DNA from: Candidatus Desulfarcum epimagneticum
GTDB taxonomy: Bacteria > Desulfobacterota > Desulfobacteria > Desulfobacterales > CR-1
Length of the DNA stretch: 58,667 nucleotides
Assembly: GCA_900659855.1 (NCBI GenBank)
Contig: CAACVI010000009.1
Coordinates: forward strand, 1 to 58,667
Reading direction: 5' to 3'
The position numbers were made by a program, and so were the translations under genes. The notes under the pieces are model-generated. The model was not told where the DNA came from, made no database searches, and was given only the letters and a program-made list of their open reading frames with translations. Every line of letters starts with the position of its first letter. The stretch's first letter is position 1. Below, in pieces: positions 50,000 through 58,229 of the stretch.

Positions 50000-50957
50000 C
50001 GGCATCCGCGCCCATCCCCCCGTAGGCGTCCGACGTCATGGCGTCGGCGAAAATCTCAAGGGAGCTTGGCCCCAGCCCCAGGCGAAAATCCGTGCGCGCC
50101 TCCAGAACGACCAGGGAGCCCAGGCGTTTTTTCCGGGGCTCGATGATCTCATGAATGAGGCGGCGGCGGCACAGATCAAGCCTTTCCCGACGGTTTCCGA
50201 TGGAGGCCACGATGGTTTGGCGGATGAGATCGTCGTGGCGGTTTTCAAGGGGCGTCACATGAAGGCCCCGGAAAGCCGCGAGCTTTTCATAGACGGCGCG
50301 CGCGCCCCGGGCGCCCAGGACCAGAAGATTCAGGGGTTTTCCCGGCGATCCGTTTTCCGCGAGACGGCGGATCACGGCCTCGGGCGGGGCGAAAGCCCGA
50401 ATGCCCGCGGCGGCGATCTTCCGGGCCCGGGAACGGGACAGGAAACGGGGTCCCAGGCGTTTTCGCAGCTCCCGGGCCGAGCCCAGCGCATGGTCGAGGC
50501 GTTTGGCCTCGTCCGACAGGGTGTTGCAGGGAATGACCACCCGGACGCGCCCGGGACCCCGGTCCATGGCCAAAAGGGCCTGCTGAACCGCCAGCCGGGC
50601 CAGTTTTTGAAAAAAAACCCCGGGCCTGGGCCAGGGCCCTGTCCCGATGAGAATGTCTCCTTTCAGATATCCCGGGTTCTTCGCGCTTCGTTCCAGCGCC
50701 GTCTCCTTTAAAAAGGCCAGGTCCCCGACCACCGTGTGCATGACGCGCCGGTATTCGTCGAAAAACGCATGGCCCTCCGGCGCCAGGACGCCTTCGATGA
50801 GGCGTTTTTCACGGCGCGAGACCAGGCGGAGGTATTCCAGGGAGGCGTCCCGGCCGAAATCCGCGATGACGATGTCGCGGGTGACGGGCATGCGAAGGAG
50901 GTCGGCGGCCAAAGGCGCCTTTTTTCTCCTGGTGACGGCCCTGGGATTCAACGCCAT
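49977..50957 (-). CDS. Aspartate/glutamate racemase-like hypothetical protein
   Basis: A protein of 326 residues from 50957 or 304 residues if it starts at 50891 (MPVTRDIVIADFGRD), which I find more natural. Features include GDILIGTGPWPRPG and VVIPCNTLSDEA with a Cys-Asn-Thr motif of the Asp/Glu racemase superfamily, and a C-terminal NLLVLGARGARAVYEKL segment. The second catalytic Cys was not found, so this is only a fold-level guess. The very end (GGMGADAAMPSLHV) lies inside junction repeat copy C and vapC and was probably altered by the TA insertion. Confidence 0.55.
   Translation of the reverse strand: MALNPRAVTRRKKAPLAADLLRMPVTRDIVIADFGRDASLEYLRLVSRREKRLIEGVLAPEGHAFFDEYRRVMHTVVGDLAFLKETALERSAKNPGYLKGDILIGTGPWPRPGVFFQKLARLAVQQALLAMDRGPGRVRVVIPCNTLSDEAKRLDHALGSARELRKRLGPRFLSRSRARKIAAAGIRAFAPPEAVIRRLAENGSPGKPLNLLVLGARGARAVYEKLAAFRGLHVTPLENRHDDLIRQTIVASIGNRRERLDLCRRRLIHEIIEPRKKRLGSLVVLEARTDFRLGLGPSSLEIFADAMTSDAYGGMGADAAMPSLHV
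50006..50044. repeat. Junction repeat, copy C
   Basis: 39 bases matching copy A (about 48397-48435) with two mismatches. On the minus strand it codes for the final MTSDAYGGMGAD of the racemase-like gene, so it is the native copy that A and B resemble. Confidence 0.8.
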
Positions 50958-53106
50958 GCTGGGCCTGTCCCATATGGAAAAACTCTATGTGGAGTCCATG
51001 GTCTCCAAGCAGACCCTCATCGGCGGGGATATGAAACGAAAAATCGAAAAATCCCTGGCGTTTGGGAAAAACATCCGGAAATTCGTCGGAATGGAAAAAC
51101 TCCTGGAAGAGGCCCGGGGCCACCTGGGGCGCAAATTCCACGTTGAGGAGACTTCGCCCGGAGACGGGTCTATGAAAGCCGATGAACCCTGGGAAGCCGC
51201 TGAATCCGGAATCGATGTGTCCGTGGCCCTGCCCGACGGCGTCATTGTTTACAGCACAAAGGCCTCTTTTAAAAAAACGTCCCTTCCGGGGCCGGTTCTC
51301 GACCTTCCCGCTTTTTCAAAGACTTTGAAAAACGGGAAAAAAACGCCCGGCCACGTTAAGCATGGCGGGGTGTACTTCATCGCTTTGCCCCTCAAGGCCC
51401 CTTTCAAAAAAGCCCCGGCCGGCGCGGCGATCATCACCTTTGACGAAAAACCGGTGAAAAAGCGCGTGGAAAACCTGACCCGGCAAAGCCTCCGGCTCAT
51501 GGCGCTCATTCTGGCCGGGGGGGCCGTCCTTCTGGCTTTGTTTCTGCCCATGGCCGTCGCAAGGAGGCGGGAGTCTGAGAAAATGTCTAAATTCAAAATC
51601 TCCCTTGCGATGTTTTCGGTCATCGCCCTTTGCCAGATCGTGTTCACCGGTTTGAGCGCCCTTTCCTTTAAAAATTATTCCGTCCGGATCGCCAGGGAAA
51701 AAACCGCCGCCCTGACCGCCATGCTTCAAAAGGACATCCATTATCTGCTGAGCAAAGGGCTGCGCATTGAGCGGCTGGCGAAAATGGAGGTCAGGCTCGG
51801 CGAGATCATCGCGGCGGCCCCGGAGCTTGAGCGTGTGGCCATCCATGACGCGGCGGGCCGCCCCCTCTACGCCGCCTCTCCGGGCGGCGTCGTTCATTTC
51901 AGCTCCCACCCGGACGGCCCCGGGGAAGCGCCTGAAACAGCGGACCGGGAGCCTGCTGAGGCCGAATACATCCTGACGCGGAGGCTTTTGAAAGGGGGAA
52001 AAACCCAGGCTTTTTCCCCTGGGGAGGCCGGCGTCATCCGCGCCGTTATCTCCCAAAAAGCGCTGCTGGACCAGATCAAAAAAATCGCCCTGGATTCCGC
52101 CACGGTCCTGGTGATTTCCATTCTTTTTTCCGTGGAAATGCTGATTCTGATCTTTATGCTCATGGAAAAAAAGACGGGCGGAAGAAAAAAGAAAGCGCGG
52201 GCCGGCCCCAAAGCCATTCGTTCGGCGGCCTTTATTTTTCTTTTCGGCTCCAGCCTTTCCATTTCATTTGTCCCCCTTCACATGGGAAAGCTTTACGAGC
52301 CCATTTTCGGCGTTTCAAAAGACATGGCCATGGGGCTTCCCATTTCCATGGAGATGTTTTTCGCGGGCATTTCCATCATGATCTCAGGCGCGTGGCTGGA
52401 CCGCCGGGGATGGCATGAGCCGTTTTTCGCCGGCCTGGCCGCCGCGGCCCTGGGCTCCCTGTATTCCTGGGCCGCGCCCGACGCCCTTCACTTCATCCTC
52501 TCAAGAGGCGCCGTGGGATTCGGATACGGGCTGGCCTGGATGGCCTCCCAGGGATTTGTGATATCCAGGGCCGGCGAGAAAAACAAAAACCGGGGCATCG
52601 CCGAGCTGGTGGCGGGAATATTCGCCGGAAGCATCTGCGGCGGCGCGGCCGGGGCCATGCTGGCGGAAAGGATGGGCTACAACGCGGTGTTTTTGATATC
52701 GGCGGCCATTCTTCTGTTTGTCATCGCCTATGTGTGTCTTTTCATGCGGGGAGCCATTGAAAAGCCCGCCCCCGGAACCCGGAAAAAAACGGACGCTCCC
52801 AGGGGCCTGTTCATCCGGTTTATGCTCAACCGGAACGTGATATGCCTGATTCTTTTAAGCGCCTTTCCCGGCGCCGTGGCCGTCGTGGGCCTTCTCAACT
52901 ATTTCTGCCCCATTTATCTCAACGGAATCGGGGCCTCCCAGTCGGACATCGGACGGTTTTTCATGATCTACGGAATCTGCATGATTTACCTGGCCCCGTT
53001 TTTGAGCCGGCGCATGGACCGGGCCATGAACGACAAACGCTACATGGTCATCAGCGGTCTTTTGGCGGGCCTGGGTTTCATGGCCTTTCATCTGTTTAAA
53101 TTTTGA
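50890..53106 (+). CDS. Sensor domain-MFS transporter fusion, C-terminally truncated
   Basis: A 738-residue membrane protein. It starts with a signal anchor (FFLLVTALGFNAMLG), an extracytoplasmic sensor-like segment (about 30-205), another helix (about 208-225), then a second anchor (240-260) and second extracytoplasmic segment (265-425). After a basic linker comes an MFS-type half with about nine helices: LDRRGWHEPFFAGL is the MFS loop 2-3 motif; AVGFGYGLAWMASQGF is helix 4. It stops at HLFKF before helices 10-12, next to a recombination scar at 53163, so it is probably broken. The ATG at 50890 overlaps the ATG of the divergent gene. Confidence 0.65.
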   Translation: MRRRSAAKGAFFLLVTALGFNAMLGLSHMEKLYVESMVSKQTLIGGDMKRKIEKSLAFGKNIRKFVGMEKLLEEARGHLGRKFHVEETSPGDGSMKADEPWEAAESGIDVSVALPDGVIVYSTKASFKKTSLPGPVLDLPAFSKTLKNGKKTPGHVKHGGVYFIALPLKAPFKKAPAGAAIITFDEKPVKKRVENLTRQSLRLMALILAGGAVLLALFLPMAVARRRESEKMSKFKISLAMFSVIALCQIVFTGLSALSFKNYSVRIAREKTAALTAMLQKDIHYLLSKGLRIERLAKMEVRLGEIIAAAPELERVAIHDAAGRPLYAASPGGVVHFSSHPDGPGEAPETADREPAEAEYILTRRLLKGGKTQAFSPGEAGVIRAVISQKALLDQIKKIALDSATVLVISILFSVEMLILIFMLMEKKTGGRKKKARAGPKAIRSAAFIFLFGSSLSISFVPLHMGKLYEPIFGVSKDMAMGLPISMEMFFAGISIMISGAWLDRRGWHEPFFAGLAAAALGSLYSWAAPDALHFILSRGAVGFGYGLAWMASQGFVISRAGEKNKNRGIAELVAGIFAGSICGGAAGAMLAERMGYNAVFLISAAILLFVIAYVCLFMRGAIEKPAPGTRKKTDAPRGLFIRFMLNRNVICLILLSAFPGAVAVVGLLNYFCPIYLNGIGASQSDIGRFFMIYGICMIYLAPFLSRRMDRAMNDKRYMVISGLLAGLGFMAFHLFKF

Positions 53107-53162
53107 AAAAGTACAATCATGCCTTTTTGTGTCAGACCTCTGTCAAGGGTGTTTCATCATTC

Positions 53163-53276
53163 TGAAAGAAATCGACATCGACCCATTAATGAATGAAATC
53201 AATTATGCATTGCCTTGACACCAATGCGCTGGTTTATGCCTGTGTGAACCAGGATGATGAGAAGATGAAACAAAGT
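53163..53276 (+). pseudogene. Fragment of the first PIN TA module
   Basis: 114 bases nearly identical to 48776-48889: the last ~17 codons of the antitoxin and first ~24 of the PIN toxin, including the overlap. Both ends are lost; it fuses directly to an orphan antitoxin gene. It points to recombination between TA copies. Confidence 0.85.
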
Positions 53277-53286
53277 AATGATCTCC

Positions 53287-53442
53287 ATGCGAAAAGCAAA
53301 TGACGTTGACTTGCCGCGCGGGAAAAAACAGATCACCCTCCGCATAGATGAAGATGTGTACATCTGGTTCAAAGCCAACAGTAAAAAATACCAGACACAT
53401 ATTAATGCCGCGCTCAAGGCGTACAAAGAATCACGAGTATAG
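53287..53442 (+). CDS. Orphan BrnA-like antitoxin
   Basis: A small 51-residue frame, KKQITLRIDEDVYIWFKAN then YQTHINAALKAYKESRV, the RHH dimer core of BrnA antitoxins. The BrnT toxin that normally precedes it is missing, replaced by the TA fragment. It starts with ATG at 53287 or three codons earlier (53278). Function may be lost or it may neutralise toxins elsewhere. Confidence 0.7.
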   Translation: MRKANDVDLPRGKKQITLRIDEDVYIWFKANSKKYQTHINAALKAYKESRV

Positions 53443-53639
53443 ATATGGTTTTTATGTCTGATTATAATCTGTCTTTCCTCGTCCGCCGTCATGGAGCCGT
53501 TCCTTTGGAGCGGCCCTGATTTTTTCCTGAAACTCTTTTGAAGGCTCTTCATATCGGATCACGGCGCTTCCGATTCAAAAACACAGATGGCCATTCATTT
53601 GAAAAGCAAACCACCAAATCCCCGCTCCATGTTTTGCCC
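53443..53639. other. Non-coding remnant spacer
   Basis: No gene or known element is seen between the orphan antitoxin and the palindromic promoter. Short traces of coding-like text do not form a recognised protein. Confidence 0.4.
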
Positions 53640-53710
53640 TTGACATAAAGGATAAATTTTGCATATTATGTCCCTATTAATAGGGACATAATATGCAAAA
53701 TTTATCCTTT
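53640..53710 (+). promoter_or_regulatory. 64-bp perfect palindrome with promoter
   Basis: Bases 53647-53710 form a perfect palindrome with two 32-base arms and no loop, centred on CTATTAATAG. TTGACA at 53640-53645 and TATTAT at 53664-53669 (18-base spacing) form a promoter whose start lies near the palindrome centre. It precedes the DUF4143 ATPase by 34 bases and could be an operator or a cruciform/RNA hairpin. Confidence 0.75.
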
Positions 53711-53744
53711 TTAAAGAGACAATAAAAATTGGTGAAAAAGCGCC

Positions 53745-55091
53745 ATGAGAGAAATCATACAGCAAAGACTTGCCGACGCCGCCGTCATGGAGATGCCGGA
53801 ATTGACCGAACGCGAATGCCGAATTCCGAATATCCCGAACAAAGCATATGCCGTCACGGGCATGCGAAGAGCCGGGAAAACCTGTTTTTTATACCAGATC
53901 ATGAAAAAATGTCTGGACCGTGGCGTCCCGAGATCCCGGCTCGTTTATTTCAACTTTGAAGATGAGCGTCTTGCCGACATCACCGCAAAAGACCTGCATC
54001 TTATTTGTGATGAATACTATGTGATGTTTCCGGAAAACCGCTCTTCCACGGTCTGGTTTTTTTTCGATGAAATCCAGTTGGCGCGGGGCTGGGAAACGTT
54101 TGTTCGGCGAATTCTTGATTCTGAAAATGTCAAAATTTATATCAGCGGCTCTTCCGCCAAAATGTTGAGCAAAGAAATCGCCTCTTCCATGCGCGGCCGA
54201 TGTGTGGATGCGACCCTTTATCCCTACAGTTTTTCCGAATTTTTGAAGAGCCGGAAAATAACGCCCCCTTCCTCGCTTTTAAAGGCGGACAAACAGCTGA
54301 GATCAACGCTTGAAAATCGCCTGCTGAAATATCTTGCGACCGGAGGCTTTCCAGAAGCCATCAATCTTTCCGATCAAAACCGCCATATCTTGCTTCAGGG
54401 ATACGTCAACACCCTGATATTCAGAGATATTGTGGAACGATACAATATCTCGAATATCCACGCGCTTAAAAAGCTCATTCGGCATATCATTCAAAACGCC
54501 GCATGTCGATTCACAGTGAATAAGTTCTACAATCATCTAAAATCACAGGGAATAAAAGCGTCCAAAAACACTCTTCACCAATATATGGAATATCTTCAAG
54601 ACGCTTTTTTGCTTCATACGGTCCCGATTTACACGCAATCCGATCGAAAGCGGATGGTCAACCCTCAAAAAATCTATATAACGGACTCGGGACTGTGCGA
54701 CGCTTACTTCCTTATGAAAATCCCCAATACCGGGCGTATGCTTGAAAACTCCATATTTATGGAGCTTCTCCGTCGAGGCGCCCAAATATTTTATCTCAAA
54801 ACGCCATCGGGATATGAAGTCGATTTTGCGGCTTTTTCTCCTGACGGCTCTGTTCATGCGATTCAGGCGGCGGCGAATATCAGCGAGCCCAAAACGCTTG
54901 AGCGTGAAATTCGCGCTCTTTGCGAAGCGGCCCGAATGCTTCCGGACGCCTCTCTTACGCTGATCACTTTAAGCGAAAACAGGACCATTCGACGCGATGA
55001 TTTAATGATCCGCATTGTGCCCGCATGGAAATGGCTCCTTGAAAGACAGGCGTTTTCTCCTGAAGGGCGCCCGCAAGGGCCGCCCCTATGA
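53745..55091 (+). CDS. DUF4143-type AAA ATPase
   Basis: A 448-residue ATPase of the AAA_14/DUF4143 family. Walker A-like VTGMRRAGKTCFLYQI, Walker B WFFFDEIQ, sensor YISGSSAKMLSKEIASSMRGR; then DUF4143: YATGGFPEA-like LATGGFPEA, YITDSGLCDAYF, NSIFMELLRRG, and the restriction-endonuclease-like SGYEVDFAAF. These proteins are common in mobile or repeat-rich regions; function is unclear. The last residues (EGRPQGPPL) are encoded by a palindromic repeat unit of the GGGCGCCCGCAAGGGCCGCC type, so the C terminus is repeat-derived. Confidence 0.82.
   Translation: MREIIQQRLADAAVMEMPELTERECRIPNIPNKAYAVTGMRRAGKTCFLYQIMKKCLDRGVPRSRLVYFNFEDERLADITAKDLHLICDEYYVMFPENRSSTVWFFFDEIQLARGWETFVRRILDSENVKIYISGSSAKMLSKEIASSMRGRCVDATLYPYSFSEFLKSRKITPPSSLLKADKQLRSTLENRLLKYLATGGFPEAINLSDQNRHILLQGYVNTLIFRDIVERYNISNIHALKKLIRHIIQNAACRFTVNKFYNHLKSQGIKASKNTLHQYMEYLQDAFLLHTVPIYTQSDRKRMVNPQKIYITDSGLCDAYFLMKIPNTGRMLENSIFMELLRRGAQIFYLKTPSGYEVDFAAFSPDGSVHAIQAAANISEPKTLEREIRALCEAARMLPDASLTLITLSENRTIRRDDLMIRIVPAWKWLLERQAFSPEGRPQGPPL
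55063..55090. repeat. Single palindromic repeat unit in coding end
   Basis: A GGGCGCCCGCAAGGGCCGCC unit of the same family as 25572-25600 and 33787-33815. It provides the last codons and stop of the DUF4143 gene. Confidence 0.65.
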
Positions 55092-55605
55092 ACTCGAAAA
55101 AACAAACGATCCCCGCTCATCTGAAATAATGCCCTCGGTGAGATGCTTCCGCGTGACTTCCGCCCTTTTTCCGGCGTCGGTCATGGGATACTTTCCGTAT
55201 GTCTCCCGAATTTTCAAATACGCCCCGGTTAATTTTCGCTCCTCGTCCGTGGTCCATTTTTCAGGATCGGGAAGACCGGTTTGATCCATCGCCGCTTGAA
55301 TCCATTTTAAAATCCAAAAGGCCGATTCTTCCCTCCGGCCCTTTTTTGACCGGAGAGATAACCTCCATCCCAATTTTTTTGGCCGCCTCCACATTGTCAT
55401 CGCCGCCGTAACTCTGGTCTCCCGAAAGTTCTTTGGGCTTCAACCCCAGTTTTGAGGCCGGTTTCAGCGCGGGCAGCTCCGGCAGAATTTGTTTCCGGAA
55501 CAGACCCGGCCAACTGGAATCCAGTATCGCCTTTTTTTTGGCGGGAATATGACTCCATGGGTCAAAAAACAGTAAAATCTTTTTTACTGTTTTATCAATT
55601 TTCAA
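55086..55605 (-). pseudogene. DDE transposase fragment, frame-broken
   Basis: In one frame (55605-55261) the sequence LKPKELSGDQSYGGDDNVEAAK... EVISPVKKGPEGRIGL resembles the catalytic core of DDE transposases (GDQSYGGDDN). The continuation lies in another frame (SAFWILKWIQAAMDQTG ... GKYPMTDAG). Start and end are missing. It marks insertion-sequence decay beside the Stealth gene. Confidence 0.65.
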
Positions 55606-56524
55606 AAGATGATTTGTCGGGATAAAGCCGCTCCAGCATCAAAAACAATTTATAGTTATCCCGATCTTCCGTGACATCGTTCAGACAGTAAAACTTGGGC
55701 CGGGTCTTCAATATTTTTTCAATGCTCTCCCGGCTTAGATAGTGGAATGTGAAACCCGGCTCCCTTTCTATGGTGTGGGGATAGTTCATATCAATAATGT
55801 AATGCATATACATCTGGGTCGCGTTGACGTCATTATAGTCGCGAAATTTGTGACTCATCGTATGATTGGCCTCGTGGGCGAATTCCTTCGCCATCTCTTT
55901 AAATACGGATTTCCTGAAAAAATGAGGCAAATGAAGCTGGGACCGGCGAAAACGTTTGCCGAAACGCTCTTCCAGACACTGGTTGGCATTTTTCATGGAA
56001 GCCCTCCATGGATTCATTTTTTTCTGGTAATTTTTGGGATCATAATCGAACGAGAGCATATGCCCATTTTCCGGGGAATAAAAATCGCGCGTCAACGTCG
56101 GTTGTCCCAAAAAATAATCATCATTGAAATAGATGAAATTTTCGGACAAGCCCGGAATACGATGTAACGCCCACTCAAGCGCAAAGGAATTGAATGTCGG
56201 CAAAAATGAATCGGGCAGGATATCCGTATGCCGCGCTATGGTCAGTTTGGGATGATCAAAATTCATCCACTCGGGATATTGACCGAATGTCAACAGGAAA
56301 ACCCGGTTTGCCCAAGGGGCGAATTTTTCCGCCGCCCTGAGAGAAAACTTCAATTCATCGTTATTTCTATCCCGCATCTCTCCGACAATTTCTTCGTCCC
56401 ATGCGTTGGTCTTCAGCCATTTTTTTTTGAACGAATCGTGTGTCGTTTTATATTGGGGATCAGAATTGTCCACCCAAGTGTATACTATATCAAATTTTTC
56501 TTCCGCGTTTATTGTATGATTCAT
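55595..56524 (-). CDS. Stealth-family sugar phosphotransferase
   Basis: A 309-residue Stealth protein: CR1 FDIVYTWVDNSDPQY, CR2 from RNNDELKFSLRAAEKFAPW to FNSFALEWALHRIPGLSENF/FIYFNDDYFLGQP, CR3 HLPHFFRKSVFKEM, CR4-like segments. These enzymes transfer sugar-phosphates during capsule or exopolysaccharide synthesis. GGAG precedes the start. Neighbours to the right are LicC- and LicD-like fragments, pointing to a phosphate-decorated surface glycan. The stop overlaps the start of a transposase fragment. Confidence 0.85.
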   Translation of the reverse strand: MNHTINAEEKFDIVYTWVDNSDPQYKTTHDSFKKKWLKTNAWDEEIVGEMRDRNNDELKFSLRAAEKFAPWANRVFLLTFGQYPEWMNFDHPKLTIARHTDILPDSFLPTFNSFALEWALHRIPGLSENFIYFNDDYFLGQPTLTRDFYSPENGHMLSFDYDPKNYQKKMNPWRASMKNANQCLEERFGKRFRRSQLHLPHFFRKSVFKEMAKEFAHEANHTMSHKFRDYNDVNATQMYMHYIIDMNYPHTIEREPGFTFHYLSRESIEKILKTRPKFYCLNDVTEDRDNYKLFLMLERLYPDKSSFEN

Positions 56525-56560
56525 GTTCTTTCTTCTCCAAATCAGATAAACCCGTAAAAA

Positions 56561-56588
56561 CGGATCGGACGGCCTCGTAAAAATTCAA
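56561..56588. repeat. Half copy of the 23393 palindromic element
   Basis: GGATCGGACGGCCTCGTAAAAATTC matches the left arm of the element at 23393-23510 (GGATCAGACGGCATCGTAAAAATTC) with two mismatches. It lies just upstream of the Stealth gene; the other arm is absent. Confidence 0.55.
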
Positions 56589-56884
56589 TTGGTTTTTACC
56601 CATTTCCCATTAATCCATAAACGGTCGGGTTTTAAAAAATCGTTCCCATACAGCGCGGACAGCATCCCGTCCGGCTCCCTTAAAGATAAAACGTCCATGC
56701 CGTTGATCCGGCATGGCGAAACCGGCGGAAGCTTTGACGCTATCTTCGAATTTATATAAGTCCCATACAGACCCTCCGGCTCGACACAATCTCCCGATTC
56801 CTCCAAAGCGTTCAACTCCTTTTGGTTTGACGCTTTATGATAAACATATATATCAATATACGGGGCCTGTCGGATGTCACCAAC
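56585..56884 (-). pseudogene. C-terminal fragment of a LicD-like transferase
   Basis: An open stretch without its own start. It contains APYIDIYVYHKASNQ, resembling the (P)xIDIF motif of LicD-family phosphotransferases, and a tail LREPDGMLSALYGNDFLKP like the YG.DY...P end of LicD. A 76-residue frame from 56815 is all that has a start. It is probably the rest of a deleted gene. Confidence 0.5.
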
Positions 56885-56899
56885 TTATTATTAATTTTT

Positions 56900-57463
56900 T
56901 CATTTTAAAAATAAACCTTTTCTATGCGGAGATCTTAAGCGGCCGACAGGAATCTGAAAAATCCTGAATAACGCATACTGAAGGTGCGGAGGGATGACCT
57001 CGGTTATCAAGTCGCCCGAAATTTTAACCACAGTTCCTTCCATCCCGGCTTTATATCTGCTGATCAACGCTATATTGTCATAAGATGTTTCGATGGCCCG
57101 CCTGATTACTTGATTGTCATAGATAATATCTGATTCGATCAATAAAATATCCCCATCAATTTCGGTATGATCAAAAGCCATGGCCAGGGAATAAATATTG
57201 TTTGTCTCCCGATATCGGGCATTATGAACAAATTCAAACGCGATGTTTTCAATGTCGCAAAATTTTTTGTTTATATAATCGACCAGATCGTCGGCGCGAT
57301 AGCCTGTGACAATGACCATTTTCAAAACATTATTTTCAATCAAACTTTTTATGATCCGGGCGATAATCAACTGGCCATCTATCTTTAACATGGTCTTGTG
57401 AGCATTGTTGGTCAAAGGCTTCATGCGATCTCCATAACCGGCGGCCAAAATAATAGCTTTCAT
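56900..57463 (-). pseudogene. LicC-like nucleotidyltransferase, truncated
   Basis: A 187-residue sugar/choline-phosphate nucleotidyltransferase: MKAIILAAGYGDRMKPLTNNAHKT is the signature loop, VIVTGYRADDLVDYI and DILLIESDIIYD (metal-binding Asp) follow. After LITEVIPPHLQ the sequence changes to unrelated YALFRIFQIPVGRL..., and the usual C-terminal ~40-60 residues are missing, so it is probably inactive. It is upstream of the LicD-like fragment. Confidence 0.65.
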
Positions 57464-57577
57464 AATTGTATCCCTTAATCCTTGTTTTCTTTGGAAACAG
57501 ACTCTCATATCCCGGGTAAGAAAGCCATTTCAAAAACACAGACGATTTTTTGAATGGCTTTTTGGGGAAAACAGGGA

Positions 57578-57814
57578 TCATTTCCCGGCCATTCTCCGAT
57601 CATGCGCCGCCGCGAAAGGCAGTCTCACCTGATCCGCCAGCGCGGCCCGGTGCGATCTGAACTTCTTGGAATTTTTGCCCGCGTCAATAAGATCGGAAAC
57701 GATTTCAACGGCGTCATAAAAATACCCGTTTTCCGCGTGCAGAAAATAGCGCCGTTCCTTTGGCGCGGCGCTGATTTTTTCGCGGATGTTTCTCGGCAAA
57801 ACGCTGATGGCCAC
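57578..57814 (-). other. Uncertain coding remnant
   Basis: A frame with plausible composition (ISVLPRNIREKISAAPKERR ... FYDAVEIVSDLIDAGK ... ALADQVRLPFAAAHD) but no recognised family and no convincing start. It abuts a transposase fragment and may be the tail of a broken gene. Confidence 0.3.
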
Positions 57815-57841
57815 AAAGGCTGAATTGAGGGATGGAACATT

Positions 57842-58172
57842 GGCCTTTGAACAGCGACAACGGCAAATACCGCTACAGCAAGCTGGGTGGAAAACGCCCT
57901 TCAAAGCCCTGGCGGCGATGAAGGCAAAGCTGAGGTTTCCAAGTCAGGAGGATAAACCTCAACAACGACTTAAGAAACCAAAATCCGGACGCTGCCACTT
58001 GGTTCGCCTGGTCCGAAGTAACCTCAGGGGAAACATTTTTGGGGAGATGTTTCCCGTTCCGAAGACAGTGAGGCTCGAATATGTGTTGGCCACTATTGAT
58101 GTCAAAGAACAAAAATTAAAACTCTTCCTGGACAAAACCCAGGTGGATGAGTTTGATTACAAAATTTCATAA
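57842..58172 (+). pseudogene. IS481-like transposase C-terminal fragment
   Basis: About 110 residues without a start. The end RLEYVLATIDVKEQKLKLFL... and VDEFDYKIS resembles the tail of IS481-type integrase-core transposases. The catalytic domain is missing. Confidence 0.5.
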
Positions 58173-58229
58173 ATCGTCATTGTGTCTACGATGTCCTGGC
58201 GCTTAACACTTAAAAATCAAAAAACAGGA

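Noticed and set aside
53199-53552. 117-residue minus-strand membrane-like frame
   Set aside because: It is antisense to the TA fragment and orphan BrnA; its hydrophobicity comes from the complement of charged codons.
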